Assembly: GCA_017948555.1 (NCBI GenBank)
Contig: JAFMYY010000010.1
Location: forward strand, 83,927-147,926
Direction of reading: 5' to 3'
Origin: Cesiribacteraceae bacterium YIM B00369
Lineage (GTDB): Bacteria > Bacteroidota > Bacteroidia > Cytophagales > Cyclobacteriaceae
Length of the DNA: 64,000 bases
Made by a program: the position numbers and the translations under genes
Shown here: piece by piece, positions 56,463-64,000 of the stretch
How the letters are laid out: each line of letters opens with the position of its first letter
Position numbering within the stretch: the stretch's first letter is position 1
Notes under the pieces: generated by a model
Seen by the model: the letters and a program-made list of their open reading frames with translations, nothing else
Database searches by the model: none
Told to the model about the DNA's origin: nothing

Positions 56463-56864
56463 TTAAATGAAAAACAATAATGTTTCCGGCGGAGGGGTGT
56501 CTAAATGGTAATACCCTGGTGACAGTTGATTAGAAAAAGAGGTAAGCCCCTTTGTCCGGGGTTTGTCGTTATCTGCAGAGTTACTGGGTTCAATGAAGGG
56601 CTGGCCCACCAGGTCAATTTTACTTTTTTTCTCTTTTTTATGGTCATCTGCATCATTGTCATCATATTCAGCAATGGTGTTTTTGAGCCCAAATATTTTT
56701 TCTAAAAAAAATTCTAAAAGACTTTCCTGGTCGTTTATGCTGAGATCCTCCCGAATATAATGGGGATGCCGGTCAGGACAATCCACACTAATGTTTAGCA
56801 GGAATAATCCTAATAATCTACAGAGGATATTAAGATATGCGCTATGTCGGAAGCTTATAATCAT
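56463..56864 (-). CDS. Small secreted or membrane-anchored protein, 133 residues
   Basis: The N-terminal hydrophobic segment (SAYLNILCRLLGLFLLNISV) can act as a signal peptide or anchor. The mature part is very acidic and then Lys-rich (EYDDNDADDHKKEKKSK) and ends in a Pro-rich, hydrophobic tail. It precedes the HAEPLYID gene by 70 bp on the same strand, so the two are probably one operon. No family is recognised; the Asp/His-rich patch could bind metal. Coding status is likely, not certain. Confidence 0.5.
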   Translation of the reverse strand: MIISFRHSAYLNILCRLLGLFLLNISVDCPDRHPHYIREDLSINDQESLLEFFLEKIFGLKNTIAEYDDNDADDHKKEKKSKIDLVGQPFIEPSNSADNDKPRTKGLTSFSNQLSPGYYHLDTPPPETLLFFI

Positions 56865-57019
56865 TATGCGAAACTAACGCTTGTTTTTCGTTAATCAAGT
56901 GCGAGGTAAGGAAAAATACAAATATAAATTCTTTTTAAAAATTTCCGGAAACTTACTGAAAATGTTTGTCTTACCCTCCCTGGAAGTGTGAGGAGTTTAT
57001 TAAGAGAATAGAAAAAACC

Positions 57020-57035
57020 GGATAGCGCAGGATAG
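57020..57035 (+). promoter_or_regulatory. GGATA direct-repeat motif, copy 4
   Basis: GGATAGCGCAGGATAG, 10-bp period, with TTTAAA after 23 bp. 520 bp before the DUF4450-gene ATG. Confidence 0.65.
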
Positions 57036-57234
57036 TTTACCGGCCCGTAGTGAATAGATTTAAACAAGTAAGCAGGAAATGTTTTCTCTTCCCCGTTTAT
57101 TCATACTTTTTATTATTTAGGTGGGAAAACAACAAATTGGGATAATAATCTCCGTTAGCCCACAAAAGGTTTTAAGTAAGAAATAAAGATGAGAGGAAAA
57201 GGAACGGGAATCCTTATTTTTTATTGATTCTGAT

Positions 57235-57246
57235 GCAATCGATTGC
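57235..57246. promoter_or_regulatory. CG-centred palindrome, copy 4 (LacI-type operator candidate)
   Basis: GCAATCGATTGC, identical to copy 2, 309 bp before the ATG. The palindrome CTGCGCCGGCGCAG follows directly. Confidence 0.6.
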
Positions 57247-57554
57247 TGCGCCGGCGCAGATGCATGCTGCCGGTACAGGCAGTTATCAGCCGCGGAACTT
57301 TCCTCCTCACAAAACTCCCTGATGATTGAAAAACCTGAAGGGAAATGTAATGTGTGAAAAGGAAAACAGATGGTTCATCAGGAGGCATAGATTTGTAAAT
57401 ACCTGAAAAACGTAAATGGAGGATATTACTGTTGCTGTAAATTAAAAGTAAGCCGGAAGAGTGGGCGTAATTTAAATCCGGCAGGTTTTAAAACTTGTCA
57501 GGTGTTACCATTAAGTAGCCGGAGATTGTTACCTGAATTTTTAAATACCATTTT

Positions 57555-60500
57555 ATGATCATAAAAAAGATTGGGGTATATGCCTTGCTGTTCGCAATGG
57601 CCTGTCAGCCTCAAAACCTTTCGAAAGTAAAAGAAGAACCTGAACAGGCACAGCAGGCAGAAAAAGGAGAACCTGATAAACTGAGCCTTGCCCGTCCGCT
57701 GCGCTACAAGCCCGAAGGAACCGATTTTGTGATTGTAAATGGTACCCGCCGCTTTAACCGCGCACTCTACGGAACCCACTCTGCCTTCAGGGTAGAGGCG
57801 GGAGACCTGCCGGAGTTTTTGATGTACATGCCCCGCAAAGGCGGAAACCTGAAGCTTGGAATTGGTACTGCTGAAGGTGATAAATGGTTAATTGATGCCG
57901 CGCATATTAAGGCTGTTTACCGGCCGGGCACGATGTTGTATGAAATTACAGATCCTTTGCTGGAGGGCGGGCAGCTTAACCTGCAGGTTTGGGCAATGGC
58001 TGAATCTGAAGGAATGCTGCTGGAGATTGAAGCTGCTGAAGGGACAGAGCCATTCAACCTTATATGGACCTACGGCGGTGCCAGTGGTCATCGTCCATCG
58101 CGCGACGGAGATATAGGTGCCGATCCGGAGGAAGGGTTTTACCTCCACCCCGAACATGCAAAAGAGAATAAATTCACCATTGAAGGAAATACCTTCCTGC
58201 TGGATTATAAGCAGAAGAGTGAAGATTCTCAAATCCTGGGAGTAGTGCCTCCGGCCTCCTCCATTAAGGTGGCAGATGCCCGACAGCAGCAATCACCAGA
58301 AACACTGGTAAATTCAGGAGCATCGGAGCTGCCGGTAGTAAGCGGGAGTATAGCAGTGGAAGGGGGCAGGAAAATGTACTTCGGACTCCAAAACAGTAAA
58401 AGTACCGGCCCGCGTACTTATGAAGAACTTCCGGCTGCAATCGATAGCGCAGAATCAAAGCGTAAGAAAATGGCAGGGCAGGTAAAGATTGAAACGCCTG
58501 ACCCTTACCTGAACACCCTTGGAGGGGCCTTAAGCATTGCAGCCGATGCAATCTGGGACAGCCCCAATTATATGCACGGTGCTATTGCCTGGCGCATGCC
58601 CCTGAACGGCTGGCGCGGCGCCTATGTAGCCGATGCCCTAGGCTGGCACGACCGTGCCCGTACTCATTTTACAGCCTACAGTAAAGTGCAGGTGCTGGAG
58701 CCGGACAGTGGCCCTGTAGTGCCTGATCCTGAAAAGAACCTGGCCCGGCAGAAAGAAGAAATAGGGGTGTCTCTTTTTACAGAAGGTTATATTTCCCGGA
58801 GCCCCACCAACAGTATACGGGCGCACCATTACGATATGAATATGGTGTTTATTGACCAGATGCTGCGCCACTTCCAGTGGACCGGCGATACCGTATATGC
58901 CCGCGAAGCATGGCCGGTGCTGGAGCGGCACCTTGCCTGGGAAAAAAGAAATTTCGATGCCGATAATGACGGCCTTTATGATGCATACTGCTCCTTCTGG
59001 GCCAGTGATGCAGTGCAGTACAGCGGCGGAGGTGTTACCCATTCCTCGGCCTACCACTATTTCTCCAATAAAACAGCCGCAAAACTGGCTGAGCTTATAG
59101 GAAAAGATCCAGCTCCTTACCGGGCGGAGGCCGAAAGGATTCATAAAGCTATTAATGAAACCCTCTGGATGCCTGAAAAGGGCTGGTATGCAGAATTTCA
59201 GGACCTGCTGGGGAACCGGAAAAAACACACTTCAGCTGCTCTCTGGACTATTTATCATACCCTCGATTCGGAAGTTCCTGATCCTTTTCAGGCTTACCAG
59301 GCTTTGCGGTATGTGGATACTCAGATTCCACGGATTCCGGTTAAAGCTGCAGAGCTGCCCGATGAAGATTTTTACACCCTCACCACCACGAACTGGATGC
59401 CCTATACCTGGTCGGTAAACAATGTGGCCCTGGCCGAGGTGGCTCACACTGCTCTTGCCTACTGGCAGGCGGGCAGACCGGAAGAGGCGAATCAGCTCAT
59501 GAAAAGTATGCTGATAGAAAGTATGTTCATGGGGCCGAGCCCCGGTAACCTGCAGCAGCTTTCGTACTACGACCACTACCGGGGCAACCTGTACCGCGAT
59601 TTTGCCGATGGTATCGGCATAAGCTCACGGGCTATTGTGGAAGGGATGTTTGGTATTTTACCTGACCTCATTTCCGGAGAACTGGTAATCCGCCCGGGCC
59701 TGCCTGCTGACTGGGAAAGGGCCTCTTTTGAAACACCCGACATCCTGTATGCCTTCAGGCGCGAAGGCGACACAGAGAAATTCACGATTGAACCCCGTTT
59801 TGGCAAGCCCCTTAAGCTGAAGTTCCGGGCACCTGCTTTGGGCGAAAAGGTGGTTTCGGTTTCCGTCAATGGCAAGAAAGCTGATTGGCATAATCTGACA
59901 GATATAGTTGGTAAACCACAGATTGAAATTATTCCTCCGGTAGCAGACAAATACAAGGTGGAAATTCAGTGGGGTGGGAACGAATTATCCACAGCTAAAA
60001 ATGCAGCGGTGGCCGCAACCGGCTCAGAATTACAGCTGGATATGGGCAATGCAAAGGTTTCAGAAGTAAAAGACCCGCAAAATATTATTGCCGGCTTTAC
60101 CAATGAAAATAACCGCCTCAATGTAAAAGTAAAGGGAGCCGAAGGGCATCATACCTTTTTTGTGTTAACGGAGCAGGGAGATCTGAAATGGTGGCAGCCG
60201 GTAAATGTGGAAGTAAGAGAGCCATACAAACTGCTTACCGTAAACCAGGCATCAGCAGGATATAACCAGCTTATTTTCGAAAACAATACTGCGGAAAGGA
60301 TCAGTAAGGAAGTAGTACTGAAGTCGGGCAGTTTCTCAAAAACCATACGGCTCAATGCAGAAGCTTTCGGCCGTTCTGCCGCTATAGCCATTCCGGCGGC
60401 AGATTTGCAGGCAGGCACCAATATGGTACAGATTTCAGATGGTGATAAGGTATTGGCAAAAGGGGAGCTGGTAAACTGGAGCCTGCCCCTGAGCATAAAC

Positions 60501-61229
60501 CAGGGTAAGCTGGAGCAGGTGGATCTTTCCTCCCGCTTTAACGATAATGTAACCCGGATCTTTCAGAATGAGTACCTGTCTCCACGCCCGGCGGTTGCAA
60601 CTGTGCAATTGCCTAAGCAGGGAATTGGTAACTGGTGCTACCCGCTGGTAACAGCTGAGATTGATGACTCAGGCCTGCGGGCGAAAGCTGGGGACAGGGG
60701 CTTGTTAGCCCTGCCGAACGGCCTGCAGTTTAAAACTCCCGCAACAGGTAAAAACATACTGTTTACCAGCCAGTGGGATAATTATCCGGATGAAGCTTCT
60801 GTTCCGCTGAACGGCCGTGCCTCGCATGCTTATCTTTTAATGGCGGGTTCGACTAATCCCATGCAGTCGCGCTTCGAAAACGGAGAGGTGCTGGTAAACT
60901 ATACTGATGGAACACAGGAAAGGCTGGAGTTGCGCAACCCGGAAACATGGTGGCCAATTGAGCAGGATTATTATATCAATGACTATTCTTTTTCAGTAAA
61001 CCGGCCAAAGCCACTTCGGGTGGAGCTTAAATCGGGAAATTTAATTTCTGAAGGTTTTAAATATTCCTCCATCAAAGGCTTTGCCTATGACAGCTATATT
61101 CCTGGTGGAGCAGCCACTGTATTAGACCTGCCCCTCGATCCGGCCAGAGAGCTGCAGTCGCTGGAGGTAAAGGCCCTGGCAAATGATGTGGTCATCGGAC
61201 TGATGGGGGTAAGCCTGGTAAGGAATTAA
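57555..61229 (+). CDS. Large DUF4450-type, six-hairpin glycosidase-like lipoprotein
   Basis: 1,224 residues. Signal peptide with lipobox AMAC (Cys16). An N-terminal beta-sandwich region (~45-300: FVIVNGTRRFNRALYGTHS) precedes an (alpha/alpha)6 barrel-like region (~320-720: HHYDMNMVFIDQMLRHFQW, FDADNDGLYDAYCSFWASD, GISSRAIVEGMFGILPDLIS). Beta-rich C-terminal domains follow. This layout resembles DUF4450-containing proteins found in Bacteroidota PULs and, more distantly, rhamnosidase-like hydrolases. I cannot identify the catalytic acids with certainty. It heads an apparent operon with the sulfatase (117 bp downstream) and carries both PUL regulatory motifs upstream. Confidence 0.75.
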   Translation: MIIKKIGVYALLFAMACQPQNLSKVKEEPEQAQQAEKGEPDKLSLARPLRYKPEGTDFVIVNGTRRFNRALYGTHSAFRVEAGDLPEFLMYMPRKGGNLKLGIGTAEGDKWLIDAAHIKAVYRPGTMLYEITDPLLEGGQLNLQVWAMAESEGMLLEIEAAEGTEPFNLIWTYGGASGHRPSRDGDIGADPEEGFYLHPEHAKENKFTIEGNTFLLDYKQKSEDSQILGVVPPASSIKVADARQQQSPETLVNSGASELPVVSGSIAVEGGRKMYFGLQNSKSTGPRTYEELPAAIDSAESKRKKMAGQVKIETPDPYLNTLGGALSIAADAIWDSPNYMHGAIAWRMPLNGWRGAYVADALGWHDRARTHFTAYSKVQVLEPDSGPVVPDPEKNLARQKEEIGVSLFTEGYISRSPTNSIRAHHYDMNMVFIDQMLRHFQWTGDTVYAREAWPVLERHLAWEKRNFDADNDGLYDAYCSFWASDAVQYSGGGVTHSSAYHYFSNKTAAKLAELIGKDPAPYRAEAERIHKAINETLWMPEKGWYAEFQDLLGNRKKHTSAALWTIYHTLDSEVPDPFQAYQALRYVDTQIPRIPVKAAELPDEDFYTLTTTNWMPYTWSVNNVALAEVAHTALAYWQAGRPEEANQLMKSMLIESMFMGPSPGNLQQLSYYDHYRGNLYRDFADGIGISSRAIVEGMFGILPDLISGELVIRPGLPADWERASFETPDILYAFRREGDTEKFTIEPRFGKPLKLKFRAPALGEKVVSVSVNGKKADWHNLTDIVGKPQIEIIPPVADKYKVEIQWGGNELSTAKNAAVAATGSELQLDMGNAKVSEVKDPQNIIAGFTNENNRLNVKVKGAEGHHTFFVLTEQGDLKWWQPVNVEVREPYKLLTVNQASAGYNQLIFENNTAERISKEVVLKSGSFSKTIRLNAEAFGRSAAIAIPAADLQAGTNMVQISDGDKVLAKGELVNWSLPLSINQGKLEQVDLSSRFNDNVTRIFQNEYLSPRPAVATVQLPKQGIGNWCYPLVTAEIDDSGLRAKAGDRGLLALPNGLQFKTPATGKNILFTSQWDNYPDEASVPLNGRASHAYLLMAGSTNPMQSRFENGEVLVNYTDGTQERLELRNPETWWPIEQDYYINDYSFSVNRPKPLRVELKSGNLISEGFKYSSIKGFAYDSYIPGGAATVLDLPLDPARELQSLEVKALANDVVIGLMGVSLVRN

Positions 61230-61346
61230 TAAGCTGAGTGAAGGGGTGAACCATCTTGGGGAGTTCCGGAATCCGGGAGCGAAAAGTAATATAAATGCCA
61301 TGGAAGTGAATTTTAGAAATGGAATGAAATTTTTATCTGAAGAAGA

Positions 61347-62972
61347 ATGAATAAATCAAATACATTTATAGCAGCAGGTTTAATTGCGGCTCTGGGAGCA
61401 GCTGTATTTTTCAACTTTAAACCTGTGCAAAAGGCCAAACCTAATATTATTATCATTCTGGCCGATGATATGGGCTATTCTGATTTAGGAAGCTTTGGCT
61501 CCGAAATAAATACCCCCAATCTGGATTTAATGGCAGAGGAAGGGCTTAAAATGACCAACTTCTATAATACCTCGCGTTGTTGCCCCACAAGGGCATCGCT
61601 GCTTACAGGCTTATACCCGCACCAGGCAGGAGTAGGGCACATGGTAAACGAACGGGAACATGCCGGCTACAGAGGAATGCTCAGCGATAGCTGTGTAACC
61701 ATTGCAGAGGCGCTGAAAGAAGGGGGCTATTCTACCTTTATGGCCGGGAAATGGCACCTGAACGATCGCCCGGAGCACTGGCCGGTAAGGCAGGGCTTCG
61801 ACCGCTACTTTGGCCTGCTCGACGGCGCTAACAGCCACTTCGGCAACCGCCCTTACCGCCCGAACCAGAAGCTTACCTATGCGCTGGACGATAAAGTGTA
61901 CCAGCCGGGAGATGACTTTTACTCCTCCGATACCTACACCGACTTTGCCATGCAGTTTATTGAAGAAAATAAGGACTCAGGTAAGCCATTCTTTTTGTAC
62001 CTTGCTTTTACAGCCCCTCACTGGCCGCTGCATGCCCCGGAGGAGGATATAGCCCGTTACAGAGGCCGCTATATGGAAGGCTGGGATAATCTGCGCCGGC
62101 AACGTTATGAAAAAATGCTGGAAATGGGCATCATCAACCGAGCCGAAAAGCTTTCTCCGCGTGATGAAAATGTACCGGACTGGGATTCTCTTTCGGAAGA
62201 GGAGAAAAAAAGATGGGATGATAAAATGGCCGTTTATGCAGCAATGGTCGACCGGATGGATCAGAATATCGGGAGGTTAAGAGCAAAGCTGATGGAATTG
62301 GGGCAGGATGAAAATACAATTATTATGTTCTTATCCGACAACGGAGGAAGCTATGAAAGTATTAGTGGCCCAAGCTTTACAGCGGAAATCCGTGAGGCGA
62401 GCCAAAAACCGGCAAGTGACCCGACCTCCTTTACAGCTTACCAGTACGAAGGGGCTAATGTGAGCAATACTCCATTCCGTAAGTTTAAGCGCTGGGAGCA
62501 TGAAGGAGGAGTGGCAACCCCCTTTATTGCTTACTATCCCGGCGTTATAAAGCCCGGTACAGTAAACCATCAGGCAGCTCATGTTATCGACCTGATGACC
62601 ACCAGCCTTGATCTGGCCGGGGTAAAATACCCTGAAAGCTACAAAGGAGTGCCTGTAAAACCTATGGAAGGAATAAGCCTTAAGCCACTGCTGCAGGGGC
62701 AAAAGTGGGAGGGACATAAGGAGATTTTCTTTGAACATGAGGGAAACAGAGCGGTAAGACAGGGAGAGTGGAAGCTGGTGTCGGAATACCCGGAGGGGAA
62801 CTGGGCGCTCTATAATATGGTGAGGGACCGTGCTGAACTGAATGATGTGAGTGCAGAACACCCTGAAAAGGTTAAGGAGCTGAAAAGCCTGTACGAAAAA
62901 TGGGCTTCGCGTGCGAATGTAGTCCCTTTTGCAAGGCTGGAGGAATACGACAGAAACAGGAAAAAAAATTGA
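61347..62972 (+). CDS. S1 family sulfatase, formylglycine-dependent
   Basis: 541 residues. An N-terminal hydrophobic segment (5-23) is a signal peptide or anchor. Metal site: ILADDMGYSDLGSFG (D40, D41). FGly motif: C78-C-P-T-R in NTSRCCPTRASLLTG, with C78 as the residue oxidised to formylglycine. Further family motifs: AGKWHLND, FFLYLAFTAPHWPLHAP and IIMFLSDNGG. It should remove sulfate esters from the PUL substrate in the periplasm. Its stop overlaps the TTG start of an FGE-like gene by 4 bp, so the enzyme and its activator appear translationally coupled. Confidence 0.94.
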   Translation: MNKSNTFIAAGLIAALGAAVFFNFKPVQKAKPNIIIILADDMGYSDLGSFGSEINTPNLDLMAEEGLKMTNFYNTSRCCPTRASLLTGLYPHQAGVGHMVNEREHAGYRGMLSDSCVTIAEALKEGGYSTFMAGKWHLNDRPEHWPVRQGFDRYFGLLDGANSHFGNRPYRPNQKLTYALDDKVYQPGDDFYSSDTYTDFAMQFIEENKDSGKPFFLYLAFTAPHWPLHAPEEDIARYRGRYMEGWDNLRRQRYEKMLEMGIINRAEKLSPRDENVPDWDSLSEEEKKRWDDKMAVYAAMVDRMDQNIGRLRAKLMELGQDENTIIMFLSDNGGSYESISGPSFTAEIREASQKPASDPTSFTAYQYEGANVSNTPFRKFKRWEHEGGVATPFIAYYPGVIKPGTVNHQAAHVIDLMTTSLDLAGVKYPESYKGVPVKPMEGISLKPLLQGQKWEGHKEIFFEHEGNRAVRQGEWKLVSEYPEGNWALYNMVRDRAELNDVSAEHPEKVKELKSLYEKWASRANVVPFARLEEYDRNRKKN

Positions 62973-63823
62973 GAAAGATAATTCTGAAATATTGCTGGGT
63001 GCTGATTCTGTTTTATTCCTGTACAAATGGAGAAAGGAGGGAACAGCCACCGGAGGTAATTCCTGTGGGAATGCAATATATTCCCGGGGGGAATTACATA
63101 AGGCCTCTTGCAGAAGGAAGCGAAAGTATGGAGGTGGAGGTGGAAGGGTTTCTTTTAGATAAGCAGCCCGTAACGGTTGCTGCTTTCAGGGATTTTGTGG
63201 AGGCTACTGGCTACCTTACTGACGCTGAAAAATTTGGTGATGCCGGAGTTTTTAAGCTTGAAAAAAAGGAATGGGAACTGGTGAAGGGCGCTTACTGGGA
63301 ATATCCTTCAGGGAAGGAAGGAGTGAAGGCACCGGACAATCATCCTGTAACTCAGGTAAGCTGGAACGATGCTGTTGCTTACTGCAATTGGGCAGGCAAA
63401 AGACTGCCCACAGAAAAGGAGTGGGAATATGCAGCCGGAAATAATGGAAAAACCAATACCCGCTACAGCTGGGGTAACGATCTGGCAGAAGGAGGGGAGC
63501 TGAAAGCCAATGTGTGGCAGGGGAAATTTCCTGAAAAGAACACGGCAGCCGATGGTTATTTATATACGGCTCCGGTAGGTAAATTTGGTAAAACAGCTAC
63601 CGGTTTGTCAGATATGGGAGGCAATGTGTGGCAATGGACAGCTGACAGCTATAAAGAAAAGGGAATGCCGGAAAATGAGGTTAATAAGGTGCTGAAAAGC
63701 GGCTCCTTTATGTGCGATTCCTCTTTTTGCCATAATTATAAAATAAGCGGCCGTACATTCTCCTCCCGGGAAACCGCCCTTTTTCATACCGGCTTCCGTT
63801 GTGCAATGGATATACAAAATTAA
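62969..63823 (+). CDS. Formylglycine-generating enzyme-like lipoprotein (SUMF1 family)
   Basis: 284 residues from the TTG at 62969, inside the sulfatase stop (TTGA). The N-terminus MRKIILKYCWVLILFYSC is a lipoprotein signal peptide (lipobox FYSC); a longer frame exists upstream but would lie inside the sulfatase gene. FGE-sulfatase domain: GMQYIPGGNYIRP, NHPVTQVSWNDAVAYCNWAGKRLPTEKEWEYA, and GLSDMGGNVWQWTAD. The end reads SGSFMCDSSFCHNYKISGRT then GFRCA. Both Cys of the CxxxxC copper/redox pair of true FGE are present, so it can be catalytic. It would oxidise the sulfatase Cys in the periplasm. Confidence 0.87.
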   Translation: MRKIILKYCWVLILFYSCTNGERREQPPEVIPVGMQYIPGGNYIRPLAEGSESMEVEVEGFLLDKQPVTVAAFRDFVEATGYLTDAEKFGDAGVFKLEKKEWELVKGAYWEYPSGKEGVKAPDNHPVTQVSWNDAVAYCNWAGKRLPTEKEWEYAAGNNGKTNTRYSWGNDLAEGGELKANVWQGKFPEKNTAADGYLYTAPVGKFGKTATGLSDMGGNVWQWTADSYKEKGMPENEVNKVLKSGSFMCDSSFCHNYKISGRTFSSRETALFHTGFRCAMDIQN

Positions 63824-63861
63824 CATTGAATTTGAAACAAGGTGCCTCCGGAAAAAATACC

Positions 63862-63927
63862 ACTAAGCACTAAGCACTAAGCACTAAGCACTAAGCACTA
63901 AGCACTAAGCACTAAGCACTAAGCACT
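63862..63927. repeat. Heptanucleotide tandem repeat ACTAAGC
   Basis: Nine perfect copies of ACTAAGC plus ACT, then related AAC/GAAC stutters (63930-63956) up to the next ATG at 63964. Confidence 0.9.
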
Positions 63928-63963
63928 ATCAACGAACAACGAGCAACTAACAACGAAAATAAT

Positions 63964-64000
63964 ATGCAGCGATTTGCTTTTAAAATGAAACTAAAGCCCG
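63964..64000 (+). CDS. Start of a further gene, truncated by the window end
   Basis: ATG at 63964 opens a frame MQRFAFKMKLKP that runs off the window. The A-rich leader before it is typical here. A signal peptide could begin here; nothing more can be said. Confidence 0.45.
   Translation, partial: MQRFAFKMKLKP

Larger units (their letters stand above)
56865..57554. other. Divergent regulatory region before the DUF4450 gene
   Basis: About 690 bp without a gene. It has the GGATA direct repeat (57020-57035), TTTAAA at 57059-57064, the perfect palindrome GCAATCGATTGC (57235-57246) and, overlapping its last base, a GC-rich perfect palindrome CTGCGCCGGCGCAG (57246-57259). Confidence 0.6.

Noticed and set aside
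63862..63927. CRISPR array
   Set aside because: The 7-bp units are contiguous with no spacers.

Overview
The window comes from a Bacteroidota genome, most likely a Cytophagales-type, probably marine, polysaccharide degrader. Evidence: type IX secretion (T9SS) C-terminal sorting domains, three SusC/SusD pairs, many lipoproteins, almost no Shine-Dalgarno sequences, promoters of the TTTG-N18/19-TAnnTTTG type and AT-rich leaders. The species assignment is inference. No rRNA, CRISPR array, prophage or intact insertion sequence was seen. The only tRNA is a tRNA-Leu(CAA).

1-4,935: the 3' part of a T9SS-exported C25 (gingipain/PorU-like) peptidase, a 56-residue orphan lipoprotein and two small membrane proteins. 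5,165-14,833: a six-gene co-directional cluster encoding a VWA-like lipoprotein, a small membrane protein, a tubulin-like GTPase, a very large protein with an Hsp70/actin-type ATPase core, a bitopic periplasm-to-cytoplasm protein and a MotA/TolQ/ExbB-like channel protein with a long coiled-coil tail. I consider this the most interesting candidate for an undescribed system: tubulin-like and actin-like NTPases encoded beside an ion-channel-type membrane protein.

15,472-31,378: mostly housekeeping or solitary genes. They include a nuclease-fold/trypsin fusion lipoprotein, a T9SS-sorted protein, small conserved proteins, a response regulator and PAS histidine kinase, a beta-propeller-like lipoprotein, tRNA-Leu, an ABM monooxygenase, a SAM hydrolase, PhoH, a GNAT acetyltransferase, a coiled-coil lipoprotein, MscS, ComEC and an enoyl-CoA hydratase.

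31,545-64,000: a large polysaccharide utilisation locus (PUL). It has a BNR-4 family lyase-like lipoprotein, a GH2 glycosidase, three SusC/SusD pairs (pairs 1 and 3 are close paralogues, pair 2 is divergent), a PL22-like lyase, a CBM9/PKD protein, an HAEPLYID-family envelope protein, a DUF4450-type six-hairpin protein, an S1 sulfatase and a lipoprotein formylglycine-generating enzyme overlapping the sulfatase gene. Together these suggest uptake and breakdown of a sulfated, uronic-acid-containing polysaccharide, ulvan-like or pectin-like. The exact substrate is inference.

Four PUL transcription units (three susC and the DUF4450 gene) share two unannotated upstream motifs. One is a 10-bp-period GGATA direct repeat followed at 23 or 27 bp by a TTTAA(A/G) hexamer. 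The other is a CG-centred palindrome, CAATCGATTG or a close variant, closer to the gene. Together they look like a two-regulator code for this PUL.
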